Notes: a model not told the origin generated them from the sequence alone. Counted from the stretch's first letter, positions 1 through 9,420 are shown. The stretch: DNA of 64,000 nucleotides from an uncultured Clostridia bacterium (GCA_937916395.1 CALFTN010000051.1:1-64000), one strand, 5' to 3'. Translations and numbers: made by a program.

Positions 1-84
1 CATTTCAAAACCTGTGAAAGACAGGATTTAATCGGCATGTCACACCACACCCTTGATGTTTTGAGAAAGGAGATAAAACAATGA
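1..84 (+). CDS. 3' end of an unidentified upstream gene (partial)
   Basis: Frame 1 is open from the window edge and ends at a TGA (82-84) that overlaps the ATG of the next gene by four bases (ATGA), a typical sign of translational coupling. Only 27 codons are visible, ending ...HHTLDVLRKEIKQ, which reads as ordinary protein sequence. The product cannot be named from this tail. It is called mainly because of the overlap; an untranslated leader is the alternative. Confidence 0.4.
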   Translation, partial: HFKTCERQDLIGMSHHTLDVLRKEIKQ

Positions 85-845
85 TACTAAAAAACGAAAT
101 ACCTATACTTGAATTTGATACAGATAAAACACAAGTTATTAATCCAACACACGAAAATCTTGACATCAAATTACCGAAAAAAGCAGTTTTTGCTTTTCTT
201 GATGAACATATAGAAAGGTATGCAAAAGAACATAATGCTATAAAAGTTAGTGAATTTACATCAGAAACCAAAAATTATCCTATATATATTGTTAACCACA
301 AAGCTGAAAATGTGTGTCTTTGTCAAGCACCTGTTGGAGCTGCATCTGCAACGCAGATATTAGACTGGTTAATAGGATATGGTGTAGAGGAAATCATTAC
401 AGGTGGTTGTTGTGGGGCTCTCACAGATTTTGAGGAAAATGTATTTATTGTTCCTTACAAAGCATTAAGAGATGAAGGAACTTCTTATCATTATATGAAG
501 CCATCACGTTTTGTAGAGATTAACAAAACTGCTATGAAAGCAATTGAAAAGACTCTTGCAGAGCACGGTTTGCAATATCGTGAAGTAATTACCTGGTCAA
601 CAGATGGATTTTATCGTGAAACAAAAGACAAGGTTGCATATAGAAAGCAAGAAGGCTGTGAAGTAGTAGAAATGGAATGTTCTGCTCTTGCTGCTTGTGC
701 CGCGTTTCGTAATGTAGTATGGGGATGTATTTTATTTACAGCCGATACTCTTGCAGATACAGAAAATTATGATGAACGCAAATGGGGTGCAGATTCATTC
801 AGATACGCACTTGAATTGTGTTTCGATGCGGTTGTTAAGATTTAG
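81..845 (+). CDS. Nucleoside phosphorylase (PNP/UDP family)
   Basis: Predicted to cleave a nucleoside with phosphate, giving free base and ribose-1-phosphate in cytoplasmic nucleoside salvage. The 254-residue length fits the PNP_UDP_1 family. Visible family features are the glycine-rich GGCCGAL segment (residues 108-114), the STDGFYRE loop (173-180) and the VVEMECSAL segment (195-203), whose Met-Glu pair contacts the ribose in family members. The start ATG follows AAGGAG and overlaps the preceding reading frame by four bases. Substrate (uridine, purine nucleoside or other) cannot be decided from sequence. deoC at 57.2 kb could use a deoxyribose phosphate product, but it is far away and the link is only inference. 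Confidence 0.85.
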   Translation: MILKNEIPILEFDTDKTQVINPTHENLDIKLPKKAVFAFLDEHIERYAKEHNAIKVSEFTSETKNYPIYIVNHKAENVCLCQAPVGAASATQILDWLIGYGVEEIITGGCCGALTDFEENVFIVPYKALRDEGTSYHYMKPSRFVEINKTAMKAIEKTLAEHGLQYREVITWSTDGFYRETKDKVAYRKQEGCEVVEMECSALAACAAFRNVVWGCILFTADTLADTENYDERKWGADSFRYALELCFDAVVKI

Positions 846-852
846 AATTTTT

Positions 853-892
853 AAAACTCACCTTGAAATTTTCGTAATTCAAGGTGAGTTTT
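853..892. terminator. Bidirectional terminator between nucleoside phosphorylase and fic
   Basis: A 15-bp perfect stem (853-867 with 878-892) has A-rich and T-rich flanks on both sides and lies between two convergent genes ending at 845 and 896. Confidence 0.8.
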
Positions 893-895
893 ATT

Positions 896-1501
896 CTATA
901 AATCCTCAGTTTTAAATGTAGTATAGCCCTCGTAGTAATAACTGTGGTCAATGCCTTTCATATAAACTTCACGGTCATTAATTTTTTCTGTAAGTGCATT
1001 TTTTAAAATATGCTTAATTTCTATATCTTTAATCGGGCTACGCTCCATAGCAAGTAGATAATCTTCTTTATCTACCTGACTCCAGTCAACAACCTTACCT
1101 AATTCTTTTTTTAAGATGCAATCAAGCCAGATTCTTGTACTTCTGCCATTACCCTCTCTGAATGGATGAGCAATATTCATTTCAACATACTTTTCAATTA
1201 TTTCATCAAACGTAGTTTGTGGCATTTTGTCAATATTTTCGAGTGCCGCTTCAAGATACATTATCGGCGCAAATCTGAAATTGCCTTTTGAAATATTCAC
1301 TGTACGAAGCTCACCAGCAAAATTATAAATGTCATCAAAAAGTGTTTTGTGAATTGCTTTTAAAGAAGAAAATTTACCAGCTTCAAGCTTGTTGAGTTCT
1401 CCACTTTCAAATAATTCCAAAGCTTTTTTCTTGCTGATTTTCTCCTCAGCCTCACTTAACTCAGGGGCACTTGTAATACCTAATTTATTTTCGAGTACCA
1501 T
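896..1501 (-). CDS. Fic domain protein, class III (C-terminal inhibitory motif)
   Basis: Fic enzymes transfer AMP (or a related group) from a nucleotide to a hydroxyl on a target protein. The core motif HPFREGNGRSTR is intact (from residue 112): catalytic His112, the acidic Glu116 and the GNGR anion hole. Close to the C-terminus lies SYYYEG (187-192), matching the [S/T]xxxE[G/N] inhibitory motif that in class III Fic proteins (NmFic type) occludes the ATP site in cis. This suggests a self-regulated enzyme that needs no separate antitoxin. The ATG is preceded by AAGGAG, and a promoter at 1533-1561 lies directly upstream, so it need not depend on the DUF3795-like gene behind it. The target is unknown. 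Confidence 0.92.
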   Translation of the reverse strand: MVLENKLGITSAPELSEAEEKISKKKALELFESGELNKLEAGKFSSLKAIHKTLFDDIYNFAGELRTVNISKGNFRFAPIMYLEAALENIDKMPQTTFDEIIEKYVEMNIAHPFREGNGRSTRIWLDCILKKELGKVVDWSQVDKEDYLLAMERSPIKDIEIKHILKNALTEKINDREVYMKGIDHSYYYEGYTTFKTEDL

Positions 1502-1532
1502 TGTTTACTCCTTGAAAAGAATTTATATGTAT

Positions 1533-1561
1533 ATTATACCACAAACTACTATATTTTTCAA
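1533..1561 (-). promoter_or_regulatory. Sigma-A promoter of fic
   Basis: Read on the minus strand: TTGAAA (1556-1561), 17-base spacer, TATAAT (1533-1538), about 30 bases before the fic start. Confidence 0.75.
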
Positions 1562-1589
1562 TCTGTATAGAAATATAAGGGCGAAAAAC

Positions 1590-2027
1590 TCATCTTCTCT
1601 TATATATCAAAATTTCGGGATTTGTGCCATTTTCGCCATATTCAGCAACTAATAAAAATGATGGGTTTGCTACTATTCCAAAGCATCTTTCACCGCCAAA
1701 TTCACATTCAAGCTGATTTCCGAGGTAAATATTGTTATCGTCTAAAAGCTTAACGTTTTCACCACTTGGCAACGGATAAGCAAGATTAACAAATTCACCT
1801 GGAAGTATGTGTAATTGGTCGATTTTTGGCATTCCAGAAATATTTAAGGAATTGAATTCATCCATAAGTGTTCTTTTAAATTCTTCTAATTCTTCTATTC
1901 CACCTATATCTATGTATTCTGAAATAAAGCACTTTTTACCGAATGGACAAGCATTGGTTTCTGTGCACCCTTTACATTTTTCTTTTCTCATACATTCATT
2001 ACAATTTGCACCACATTTTGTTTTCAT
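1590..2027 (-). CDS. Cysteine-rich DUF3795-like protein
   Basis: A 145-residue protein of unknown role. Seven cysteines are packed in the first 33 residues (5, 9, 12, 18, 21, 27, 33) in a pattern like DUF3795 proteins, consistent with binding zinc or another metal; this is inference. The remaining residues form a soluble domain with no motif I recognise. No signal peptide or membrane segment. The ATG follows AAGGGATG. It precedes fic on the same strand, 88 bases apart, but fic has its own promoter. Confidence 0.7.
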   Translation of the reverse strand: MKTKCGANCNECMRKEKCKGCTETNACPFGKKCFISEYIDIGGIEELEEFKRTLMDEFNSLNISGMPKIDQLHILPGEFVNLAYPLPSGENVKLLDDNNIYLGNQLECEFGGERCFGIVANPSFLLVAEYGENGTNPEILIYKRR

Positions 2028-2150
2028 TTTATCATCCCTTCTTCTTAGAGCACACTCGCTCTAAATTTATTAGAAGCTTCTATATATTTAATACACCTTT
2101 TTGAAAAGAAAAACAAGACTTGAAATTTGCCTTAAAATGTGCTTGGTCAC

Positions 2151-2187
2151 AAACAACCACTCGAGTATTTTACCCGAGTGGTTGTTT
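2151..2187 (-). terminator. Hairpin terminator after the GH2 gene
   Basis: A 13-bp stem (2151-2163 with 2175-2187) lies 13 bases past the end of the minus-strand GH2 gene. The T tract after it on the minus strand is short, so termination may be partial. Confidence 0.6.
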
Positions 2188-2200
2188 TTGTTATTCCTGA

Positions 2201-3922
2201 TTATTTTTCTATAGCCGCAACTTTAGTGTTAATTTTATAAAGTCTTTGGGCATCAAATTTTTCGGTTCTGTCGTAGTAATAAATACCGTTTAATTCCTGC
2301 TCAACATCGGTAAGCTGAGTGTAGCAGAAGCCGAGCATTTTTGGGTTATCAATAAGAGCTGTTGTAAGACCGTCATATCTTTCATAAAATTCTTCGAGAG
2401 AACGTGCGGCGTTACCGTAGCCCCACGCTTCTTTTGTATTTTCAGCGTTTACGTCTTGAAGCACTACGCGGATTCCACCATATTCACTCATAAATACAGG
2501 CTCGCCTTTCCAATGCTGTTTATCAGGGAATCGGTCATAAAGCTCATTTTCTTTAAAGAGTTTGTCATAATTCTCTTTGAAAATTTTATAATCCTGCTCA
2601 TAATCGTGAATATCGAAAATATCTGTTTCAACATGATAATTACCACTTGTGTCAATGCAAGGACGAGTTTTGTCGAGTGCTTTAACTGTTCTGTAAACAA
2701 TTCTTAAAACATCAGCATCCTGGAATGCTCTGTCAATTTCCCATGTTTCGTTATATGGGCACCAGCCAATAATAGATGGGTGATTAAAATCTCTTTCAAT
2801 TTCTTCTTCTATTTCTAAAAGGAAATAGCGAAGAGATTCAAACTTAGTCCAGTTAAGACCCCAGTTGCCGTGTTCACCCCATACAATGTAGCCTAATTCG
2901 TCACAATAATGTAAGAAAAGTGGTTCAAAAATTTTCTGATGAAGTCTTGCACCATTAAAGCCGACTTTCATTGAAAGAAGAATATCGTTTTTAAGTGCTT
3001 CTTTTGTTGGAGCGGTGTAAATACCATCAGGGTAGAAGCCCTGGTCTAAAATAAGCCTCTGGAACACAGGTTTACCATTAATTTTGCAAACACCATCTGA
3101 AAGGTCTACCTCACGAAGTCCGAAGTAGCTTGTAACCTCGTCATCACTGAAATTAAGTGTGAGAGCATACAGTCCACCTTTGCCAACTTCCCAAAGATGT
3201 TTTTCGGTTAAATTGAGTGTAACAGTAACGGTCTGACCGAGAACCTTGCTTTCAGCCACACCTACTTCTTTACCATCCCAGAAAGCAGTTGCCTTAAAAT
3301 CACCTTTACCTACTAAATCAGCAGTAATTGTAAGTGTAGCGTTATGGATATTAGGGTAAACCTTGAAATTTTTAATATAATCTTTCTTTACGAATTCAAG
3401 GTAAACTGTCTGCCAGATACCTGTTGTTCTTGTGTAGTCACAACCGTGAGAATAGAATTCCTCGCTCTGCTTACCACGAGCCTGCATAAATGAACGTGTA
3501 TCATCCTCAACATAAAGAGTAAGTACATTTTCACCCTCTTTTAAGAATTCTGTAAGTTCGATTCTGAATGAAGTGTAACCGCCGAAGTGCTCGCCAGCTT
3601 CGACCTCATTCACATATAATTTAGCGTGAAAATCTACTGCACCAAAAATAATGAAAACTCTGTTTTCTAATTGTTCTTTAGTGATATTAATTTTTCTTCT
3701 GTACCAAACAGCAGGAATGAAGTCTTTGTAACCAATTCCAGAAAGTTCACTTTCCACACAGAAAGGAACTGTAATTTTCTTTGAGAATACAGAATCATTT
3801 TTAAACATTTCACGGTTTACACCTGAATTACCAAAGTCAAATTCGAAATCCCATTCGCCGTTTAAAATTTCGTAATTTGCTCTTTTAAAGTTCGGATTTG
3901 GATGTTCATTTCTTGGTATCAT
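2201..3922 (-). CDS. Glycoside hydrolase family 2 protein
   Basis: A beta-glycosidase of the beta-galactosidase/beta-glucuronidase family, here 573 residues and without a signal peptide, so probably intracellular. Order: N-terminal jelly-roll sugar-binding domain (about 15-180), immunoglobulin-like domain (about 185-275), TIM barrel (about 280-570). The acid/base pair is visible as Asn391-Glu392 in WCPYNETWE, and the likely nucleophile is Glu480 in FMSEYGG. It starts one base after the mnmG stop codon and is the last gene of the five-gene operon. It lacks the long C-terminal domains of LacZ. The exact substrate is not evident. Confidence 0.9.
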   Translation of the reverse strand: MIPRNEHPNPNFKRANYEILNGEWDFEFDFGNSGVNREMFKNDSVFSKKITVPFCVESELSGIGYKDFIPAVWYRRKINITKEQLENRVFIIFGAVDFHAKLYVNEVEAGEHFGGYTSFRIELTEFLKEGENVLTLYVEDDTRSFMQARGKQSEEFYSHGCDYTRTTGIWQTVYLEFVKKDYIKNFKVYPNIHNATLTITADLVGKGDFKATAFWDGKEVGVAESKVLGQTVTVTLNLTEKHLWEVGKGGLYALTLNFSDDEVTSYFGLREVDLSDGVCKINGKPVFQRLILDQGFYPDGIYTAPTKEALKNDILLSMKVGFNGARLHQKIFEPLFLHYCDELGYIVWGEHGNWGLNWTKFESLRYFLLEIEEEIERDFNHPSIIGWCPYNETWEIDRAFQDADVLRIVYRTVKALDKTRPCIDTSGNYHVETDIFDIHDYEQDYKIFKENYDKLFKENELYDRFPDKQHWKGEPVFMSEYGGIRVVLQDVNAENTKEAWGYGNAARSLEEFYERYDGLTTALIDNPKMLGFCYTQLTDVEQELNGIYYYDRTEKFDAQRLYKINTKVAAIEK

Positions 3923-3923
3923 T

Positions 3924-5792
3924 TTAATTACTCCTTAAGTGAATTAATAATACTGAAATATCAGCAGGTGAAACACCGCTTATTCTTGATGCCTGTCCTA
4001 CGTTTTCAGGTCTGATTTTTTCTAATTTTTCAATTGCTTCGAGTCTTAAATTTGTAATAGCCTTGTAGTCAATATCTTCTGGGATTTTCTTTACCTCAAG
4101 ACGTTTTAATTCATCAACCTGAGCTTTTTGCCTTTTGATGTAGCCTTCATATTTAAAGTTTATTTCAACCTGTTCAAAAACCTCTTTTGCAATTTCAGGT
4201 CTGGTTTTATCAAAGCTTTCTAATAATTTATAGGTTACTTGTGGACGTTTTAAAAGCTCTGACATCTTACAGCCTGTTTTTAGTGGTGCTGTGCCGGCAC
4301 CTTCTAAAACCTTATTAAGTTCTTCTGACGGAGCTATTGACTGAGAATTGACCCTCTCGGTTTCTTGCTTTATTTCTCGGATTTTTCTGAGAAGTGCATT
4401 GTGAGCTTCTTCTGTTACAAGCCCTATCTTATAGCCCATTTCTGTAAGTCTTAAATCGGCATTATCTTCTCTTAAAATAAGACGATATTCACTTCTTGAA
4501 GTCATCATTCTGTAAGGGTCTGAACAACCCTTTGTAACAAGGTCATCTATAAGAGTACCTATATAAGATGTACTTCTGTCAAGTATAAATGGCTCTTTAC
4601 CCTGCACCTTTAATGCGGCATTTATACCAGCAATCAAGCCTTGTGCCGCCGCTTCTTCATAGCCAGAAGAGCCATTGAACTGACCTGCACCAAAAAGACC
4701 CTCTAAGTCATTGAATTCTAAAGTAGATTTTAATGAAAGCGGATTAACACAGTCATATTCAATAGCGTAAGCAGTTCTCATAACTTTGACATTCTCAAGA
4801 CCTTTTACGCTCTTTAAAATCTGTAATTGTACATCCTCAGGTAAAGAAGATGAAAGCCCCTGAAGATACAATTCTTCAGTATCTAAGCCACAAGGCTCAA
4901 TAAATACCTGGTGGCGTTCTTTCTCGAAGAATCTCATAATTTTATCTTCAATACTTGGGCAATATCTAGGCCCTGTACCCTCTATTTTTTTAGAATAGAG
5001 TGGTGAACGGTCAATATTATCTAAAATAATCTTCTTTGTGTTTTCGTTTGTATATGTAATATGACAAACTTCTTTATTTTCTAACTTATCACTCGGAGTT
5101 GAGAATGAGAATGGTGTGATTTCACTATCGCCAAACTGCTCTTCCAACTCAGAAAAATCAACACTGTTTCTGTTGACTCTTGGCGGAGTACCTGTTTTAA
5201 AGCGTCTTAACTCAACATTTAATTTTGCTAAATCATCAGAAAGTGCATTTGATGGAAACATTCCGTCAGGACCACTTTCATAAGAAACATCGCCGACATA
5301 AACCTTACCCTTTAAGAATGTACCCGTAGCAATTATAACTGTTTTAGCTTTATAAATCGCTTCAAGCTGAGTACCCATTTCCCAAAAGCCATCTTCTGTT
5401 TTATTAAGTGAAACAATTTCTGCCTGCTTTAAATCAAGATTTTCTTGATTTTCAAGGCAATGCTTCATATATTTGGTGTATTCACGTCTGTCTATTTGTG
5501 CTCTTAAAGAGTGCACGGCAGGGCCTTTACCAAGATTTAAAATTCTGCTCTGAATTAATGTAGCATCTGCTGCCTTTCCCATTTCGCCACCTAATGCGTC
5601 AATTTCTCTTACTAAATGACCTTTAGATGTACCGCCGATAGATGGGTTACACGCCATATTGCCAATCCAGTCAAGGTTTATTGTAAAAACAATTGTTGAA
5701 GCACCAAGTCTTGATGCGGCTAAAGCAGCCTCAATACCAGCGTGACCTGCACCTATAACCGCAACGTCATATTCTCCTGCAAAGTATTTCAT
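3924..5792 (-). CDS. mnmG: tRNA uridine-5-carboxymethylaminomethyl modification enzyme MnmG (GidA)
   Basis: Together with MnmE it installs the (carboxymethyl)aminomethyl group on wobble U34 of certain tRNAs, using FAD, NADH, glycine or ammonium, and folate. The 622-residue length is standard. The FAD-binding VIGAGHAGIEAA motif is at about residues 12-23, the conserved ACNPSIGG segment follows near 47, and the C-terminal helical domain that binds MnmE and tRNA is complete. Its partner mnmE is about 19 kb away on the other strand instead of adjacent, as in Bacillus. Here it sits between a nitroreductase and a GH2 glycosidase. Confidence 0.98.
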   Translation of the reverse strand: MKYFAGEYDVAVIGAGHAGIEAALAASRLGASTIVFTINLDWIGNMACNPSIGGTSKGHLVREIDALGGEMGKAADATLIQSRILNLGKGPAVHSLRAQIDRREYTKYMKHCLENQENLDLKQAEIVSLNKTEDGFWEMGTQLEAIYKAKTVIIATGTFLKGKVYVGDVSYESGPDGMFPSNALSDDLAKLNVELRRFKTGTPPRVNRNSVDFSELEEQFGDSEITPFSFSTPSDKLENKEVCHITYTNENTKKIILDNIDRSPLYSKKIEGTGPRYCPSIEDKIMRFFEKERHQVFIEPCGLDTEELYLQGLSSSLPEDVQLQILKSVKGLENVKVMRTAYAIEYDCVNPLSLKSTLEFNDLEGLFGAGQFNGSSGYEEAAAQGLIAGINAALKVQGKEPFILDRSTSYIGTLIDDLVTKGCSDPYRMMTSRSEYRLILREDNADLRLTEMGYKIGLVTEEAHNALLRKIREIKQETERVNSQSIAPSEELNKVLEGAGTAPLKTGCKMSELLKRPQVTYKLLESFDKTRPEIAKEVFEQVEINFKYEGYIKRQKAQVDELKRLEVKKIPEDIDYKAITNLRLEAIEKLEKIRPENVGQASRISGVSPADISVLLIHLRSN

Positions 5793-5801
5793 AATTTAAA
5801 A

Positions 5802-6344
5802 TCAACCCTCAATAATTTTAATGTGTCCGTCTTCTCTTTCTTTCATTGGTGGCTCTTCGTTAGGATAACCTAAAGTCATACCAAGTAAAAAACACCAATC
5901 TTCAGGAATTTCAAGAATTTTCTTCCATTTTTTTGCACCCTCATTATTATCAAAAAGAGCACCTAAAGAACCTACCATACAACTGCCAAGACCTAAAGCT
6001 TTTGCTGAAAGAGCAATATTTTCTGCCATTAACCCTGCTGCCATATCACTTTTATCTTTTGCAAAAATAAAAATAAAAGTCGGTGCATTGTGGTAAACAG
6101 GACGAATATCCCAACCAGTGTAAGCCGGAGTATCCCAACCAACAATATTTTTAAAATCACGATTCATTTCATCTAATTTTTCTTTACTTCTTAAAACTCT
6201 TAAATGACAGGGCTGTGTGTTTCTGCCACTTGGTGCTCTTATTGCAGCATCAAGAACTACGTTTAAAAGCTCCATAGGAACTTGTTCAGAAGTATATTCT
6301 CTTATAGTCTGACGGGTCATTATATTTTTAATTATTTCGTTCAT
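5802..6344 (-). CDS. Nitroreductase family protein
   Basis: An FMN-dependent oxidoreductase of the nitroreductase fold, about 180 residues. Family features are the N-terminal RQTIREYTSEQVP segment with the FMN-contacting Arg and the AIRAPSGRNTQPCHL segment that grips the flavin, plus the C-terminal LLGMTLGYPNEEP stretch. The ATG at 6344 is preferred over the GTG at 6353 because AGGG sits eight bases before it. It follows the lipoprotein gene with a 5-base gap and precedes mnmG by nine bases. The physiological substrate is unknown. Confidence 0.9.
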   Translation of the reverse strand: MNEIIKNIMTRQTIREYTSEQVPMELLNVVLDAAIRAPSGRNTQPCHLRVLRSKEKLDEMNRDFKNIVGWDTPAYTGWDIRPVYHNAPTFIFIFAKDKSDMAAGLMAENIALSAKALGLGSCMVGSLGALFDNNEGAKKWKKILEIPEDWCFLLGMTLGYPNEEPPMKEREDGHIKIIEG

Positions 6345-6349
6345 TGTGT

Positions 6350-7354
6350 TCACCCTGCCTTTTCTTGTTTTACCAATAAATAAAGACTTTGTGTGTTCAT
6401 ATCATTAAGTGTACTCTCAACAGCGAGAGATTTATCTATTTTAACATCAATTTTATCGCCAACTAAAGCGGTTAAAATTTCATCCTTTTTTTCTTTGTAA
6501 TATTCTGAATTAACACCTGCATCACCACGTAAAACTATGAAAATATATTCATTCGTACCAATAACAGATGCAACTCTTGCCTTTGTGGATTGCACCTTTT
6601 CAAAAAAGCCTGCTGGATAAGATGTGTCATTTTTCCCCATAACTAAAGTTATAACTGAGCTTGAGTAACCAGAGCTTGCAAGGAAATCAGCCGCTTCTTC
6701 CATTGTTTTTTCTTTAGAGTTGATTAAAGATGCCATATTCTGAAACTTTAAAATAATTTCTTCAATTTCATTTGGTGTACGAATAACCGTGTTACCATTA
6801 TCATCCATATAGGTAAAGTAGCCGTTTATTGCCTGAAAGACAATGTAGTTCATTTTAAAATATGCATACATATTACCTACGCTTATCTCTTCTTCTCCGC
6901 CCTCACCATAGTAGTGATTCAAAAGCTTATTTCTATATGCTTCAGCTGTAAAAATCTTTGTAAGAGTCTCTTTTGATACATCTATTGATGTATAATAATC
7001 GCCATAAATTCCCCAATAAGCATTAACTCTTTCTGAAACCGCTGCCTTATTTGCAGTAGAAAGCTTAATTTCACATTTCACTGCAAGAGAGTTTGTTTTA
7101 AAATAAGTTTCGCATAATTCCGTAGCCCTTTTAAGAATTGATTCTTCGTCTGCATTTTCACCAAGCTCTGTCATTGCAGCATCAATATAGTAGGTAAAAA
7201 CATCGTTAGCAATTTCTACCCCATTAATTGTAAGGGCTATAGGATTTTTTCTTTCTCTTGTACAAGAAGACAAAATGCCCGAAGAAGCAATAATAGCAAT
7301 AATAAGAATAAAAGAAACGGTTCTTTTCATCTTTTTAAAAACTACTTTTTTCAT
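6350..7354 (-). CDS. Lipoprotein, SurA/PrsA-like foldase (probable)
   Basis: A 334-residue exported lipoprotein: basic N-terminus, hydrophobic segment, then lipobox LSSC (Cys at about 31). The mature part begins with IALTINGVEIANDVFTYY, the pattern at the start of SurA N-terminal/PrsA chaperone domains ('ING..I....F..Y'). A separate parvulin PPIase domain is not obvious, so it may be a chaperone without isomerase activity. Role in folding exported proteins is inferred from the family. It is the second gene of the operon, 24 bases after the acyl-CoA synthetase. Confidence 0.65.
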   Translation of the reverse strand: MKKVVFKKMKRTVSFILIIAIIASSGILSSCTRERKNPIALTINGVEIANDVFTYYIDAAMTELGENADEESILKRATELCETYFKTNSLAVKCEIKLSTANKAAVSERVNAYWGIYGDYYTSIDVSKETLTKIFTAEAYRNKLLNHYYGEGGEEEISVGNMYAYFKMNYIVFQAINGYFTYMDDNGNTVIRTPNEIEEIILKFQNMASLINSKEKTMEEAADFLASSGYSSSVITLVMGKNDTSYPAGFFEKVQSTKARVASVIGTNEYIFIVLRGDAGVNSEYYKEKKDEILTALVGDKIDVKIDKSLAVESTLNDMNTQSLYLLVKQEKAG

Positions 7355-7378
7355 TACTTCTTCGGACCTTTCAAATTA

Positions 7379-9127
7379 TTATTCTTGTGCTGACTCTACT
7401 GTTTCAGTTGATTCAGCAGGTTTGCTTTCTTCTAAATTTGCCTGACGTTTGATTTTTGCTGTTGTTGTCTTAACAAATTCAATATCACGGATATCAAAAT
7501 CACGAATATTTTTGTATTTAGGAAGCTTTTTATTAACTTCTTTAATAACATCACCAATAATTTGTTGGAGTTCTTCTTTACTTGGTGCTTGTTTATCTTT
7601 TAATTTTGCTGTGATTGCCTGAATATCAGGGAAGATTTTCGCTACAACCTGTGTACCTTCTTCTGCTTCGTCACAATCTGCACCAAATACAATACATTCT
7701 GAAACGAATGGGTGATTATTAAGATGGTATTCAACCTCTTCAGGATAAATGTTTTTACCATTTTTAGTAACAATAACGTTTTTACATCTACCAACAATTC
7801 TGTAACAGTTATTTTCATCAACTGTACCCATATCGCCGGTTTTGAACCAGCCATCTTCTGTAAGAACAGCTTTTGTTGCTGCTTCATCCTTGTAATAACC
7901 CAACATAACCATTGGACCTTTAACCCAGATTTCACCTACGCCGTTGTCATCAGGATCATGAATTTTTGCTTCAACACCAGGAAGTGGAACACCAACTGAG
8001 TCTGGAAGCATAATGTGGTCGTTATTACCAATAACAAGTGGTGCACACTCTGTAAGACCATAACCTATATATGTAGGAATACCGAATGTTTTGAAATCCT
8101 TTGCAACTTCAGGATTGAGTGCTGCAGCACCGACAATGATAAGTCTTAACTTACCACCAAAAGTCTTTTTAACTTCGGCAAAAATTTTTTCCATAAGGTT
8201 AGAGACGAAACCATCCTGAACAAGCTTACCAAGGTTAAGTGCAAATTTACCAACTTTTTTCTCATGAACCTTTTTGAGAATTTTTGCATGCATCTTTTCA
8301 AGCATTAAAGGAACAGTAACGAAAATTGTAGGTTGATAATCCTGCATGTCACGTGTGATATAACGAAGACCCTCGCAGAAGCAGTAACAACCGCCTGTAT
8401 ACATAAGCTGTACAAAGCAAAGTGAACTTTCGTAAGTATGGTGAAGTGGAAGAACTGAAAGGATTGTATCATCAGGGGTAATTTTAACTACCTTTTTAAC
8501 AGACATAATATCTTCAACAATATTTCTTTGTGAAAGCATTACGCCCTTTGCCATTCCTGTTGTACCAGAGGTAAAGAGAAGCGAGCCTAAGCCATCACTA
8601 TCAATTTCTGCATCAAGAAAAGTTCTATCCCCTTTCTCTAAAAGTTCTTCACCAAGCTTTATGAGTTCATCAATATTTTTGATTCCCTCGATTTCATCAA
8701 GGCCTATGAAAGTAAAGTCTTGTGGAAGACGGTCTTTAATCTCTTGAAGCTTTTCGTATGATTTGTCATCAACGAACATAGCTTTTGATTCTGAAACAGT
8801 AAGAATGTTTAAAACATCTTCTGCCATAAGCTCCTTATCTACAGGAACCACAACACCTGTTCCGTTTGTAATGCCAAAGTAAGCAATACACCATTTATGA
8901 GAGTTTTTACCCATAACAGCAATATGCTTTGCTTTGAGTCCTAATGAACAAAGTGCTGTACCTAAAGCGTTTACAATGTTTAAAAGCTTTGGATACTTCA
9001 TCTCAGAAATGCTGCCGTCTTTTTCACGAATTTTGAAAGCAGGACGAGCAGGGAAGAGACGTGCACTTGATTCAAGGACTTCTTTGAAATTATTAACATG
9101 CCTTGTTTCATAGTGGATTATACTCAT
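7379..9127 (-). CDS. Long-chain acyl-CoA synthetase (AMP-forming)
   Basis: Activates a fatty acid to its acyl-CoA through an acyl-adenylate. The 582-residue protein has the adenylate-forming P-loop TSGTTGMAKG (186-195), the YGLTECAP segment, the GWFKTGDMG motif and a C-terminal TTTAKIKR stretch containing the catalytic lysine of this superfamily. No signal peptide. The ATG follows TTGGAG. It is the first gene of the operon that runs through mnmG to GH2. Fatty-acid chain length is inference from similarity to FadD/LCFA-CoA ligases. Confidence 0.9.
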   Translation of the reverse strand: MSIIHYETRHVNNFKEVLESSARLFPARPAFKIREKDGSISEMKYPKLLNIVNALGTALCSLGLKAKHIAVMGKNSHKWCIAYFGITNGTGVVVPVDKELMAEDVLNILTVSESKAMFVDDKSYEKLQEIKDRLPQDFTFIGLDEIEGIKNIDELIKLGEELLEKGDRTFLDAEIDSDGLGSLLFTSGTTGMAKGVMLSQRNIVEDIMSVKKVVKITPDDTILSVLPLHHTYESSLCFVQLMYTGGCYCFCEGLRYITRDMQDYQPTIFVTVPLMLEKMHAKILKKVHEKKVGKFALNLGKLVQDGFVSNLMEKIFAEVKKTFGGKLRLIIVGAAALNPEVAKDFKTFGIPTYIGYGLTECAPLVIGNNDHIMLPDSVGVPLPGVEAKIHDPDDNGVGEIWVKGPMVMLGYYKDEAATKAVLTEDGWFKTGDMGTVDENNCYRIVGRCKNVIVTKNGKNIYPEEVEYHLNNHPFVSECIVFGADCDEAEEGTQVVAKIFPDIQAITAKLKDKQAPSKEELQQIIGDVIKEVNKKLPKYKNIRDFDIRDIEFVKTTTAKIKRQANLEESKPAESTETVESAQE

Positions 9128-9230
9128 ATTTTCTCCAATCCGGTGGACTTATAAAATGAGTAAATACTCACTTGGAGCGTTGATTTAAAAGAGATTTTCA
9201 ACAGTCCCACATAAAGTCACACACATAGAA

Positions 9231-9259
9231 ATTATAGCAGAAATCCCTTTAATTTACAA
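9231..9259 (-). promoter_or_regulatory. Sigma-A promoter of the acyl-CoA synthetase-mnmG-GH2 operon
   Basis: Read on the minus strand: TTGTAA (9254-9259), 17-base spacer, TATAAT (9231-9236). It lies about 105 bases upstream of the first start codon. The 316-base gap 9128-9443 holds only this promoter, the divergent one and untranslated leader. Confidence 0.75.
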
Positions 9260-9368
9260 GGGTTAAATGTTTCTTAAATGTGAATTTATTAAACAAATTT
9301 TCAGGTTTTTGGAGAGATATCGTTTTTTGTGTTGTATAATTATCATTGTGTTTACAAATCAAATGTTA

Positions 9369-9397
9369 TTGACAAAAGACCAACAAAACGATATAAT
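9369..9397 (+). promoter_or_regulatory. Perfect-consensus promoter of the HTH/HipA-like pair
   Basis: TTGACA (9369-9374), exactly 17 bases, TATAAT (9392-9397). Full consensus implies a strong promoter that would normally need repression. Confidence 0.9.
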
Positions 9398-9420
9398 GTA
9401 ATTAAATTAAAATAATTACA
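9397..9420. promoter_or_regulatory. Inverted repeat operator candidate at the transcription start
   Basis: Perfect arms TGTAATTA (9397-9404) and TAATTACA (9413-9420), 8-base spacer. It begins on the last base of the -10 box, so a bound protein would block initiation. The HTH protein encoded just downstream is the natural candidate. Confidence 0.6.

Noticed and set aside
2456..2707. Overlapping frames inside the GH2 gene on both strands
   Set aside because: The GH2 frame has intact catalytic motifs along its whole length; these are shadows.
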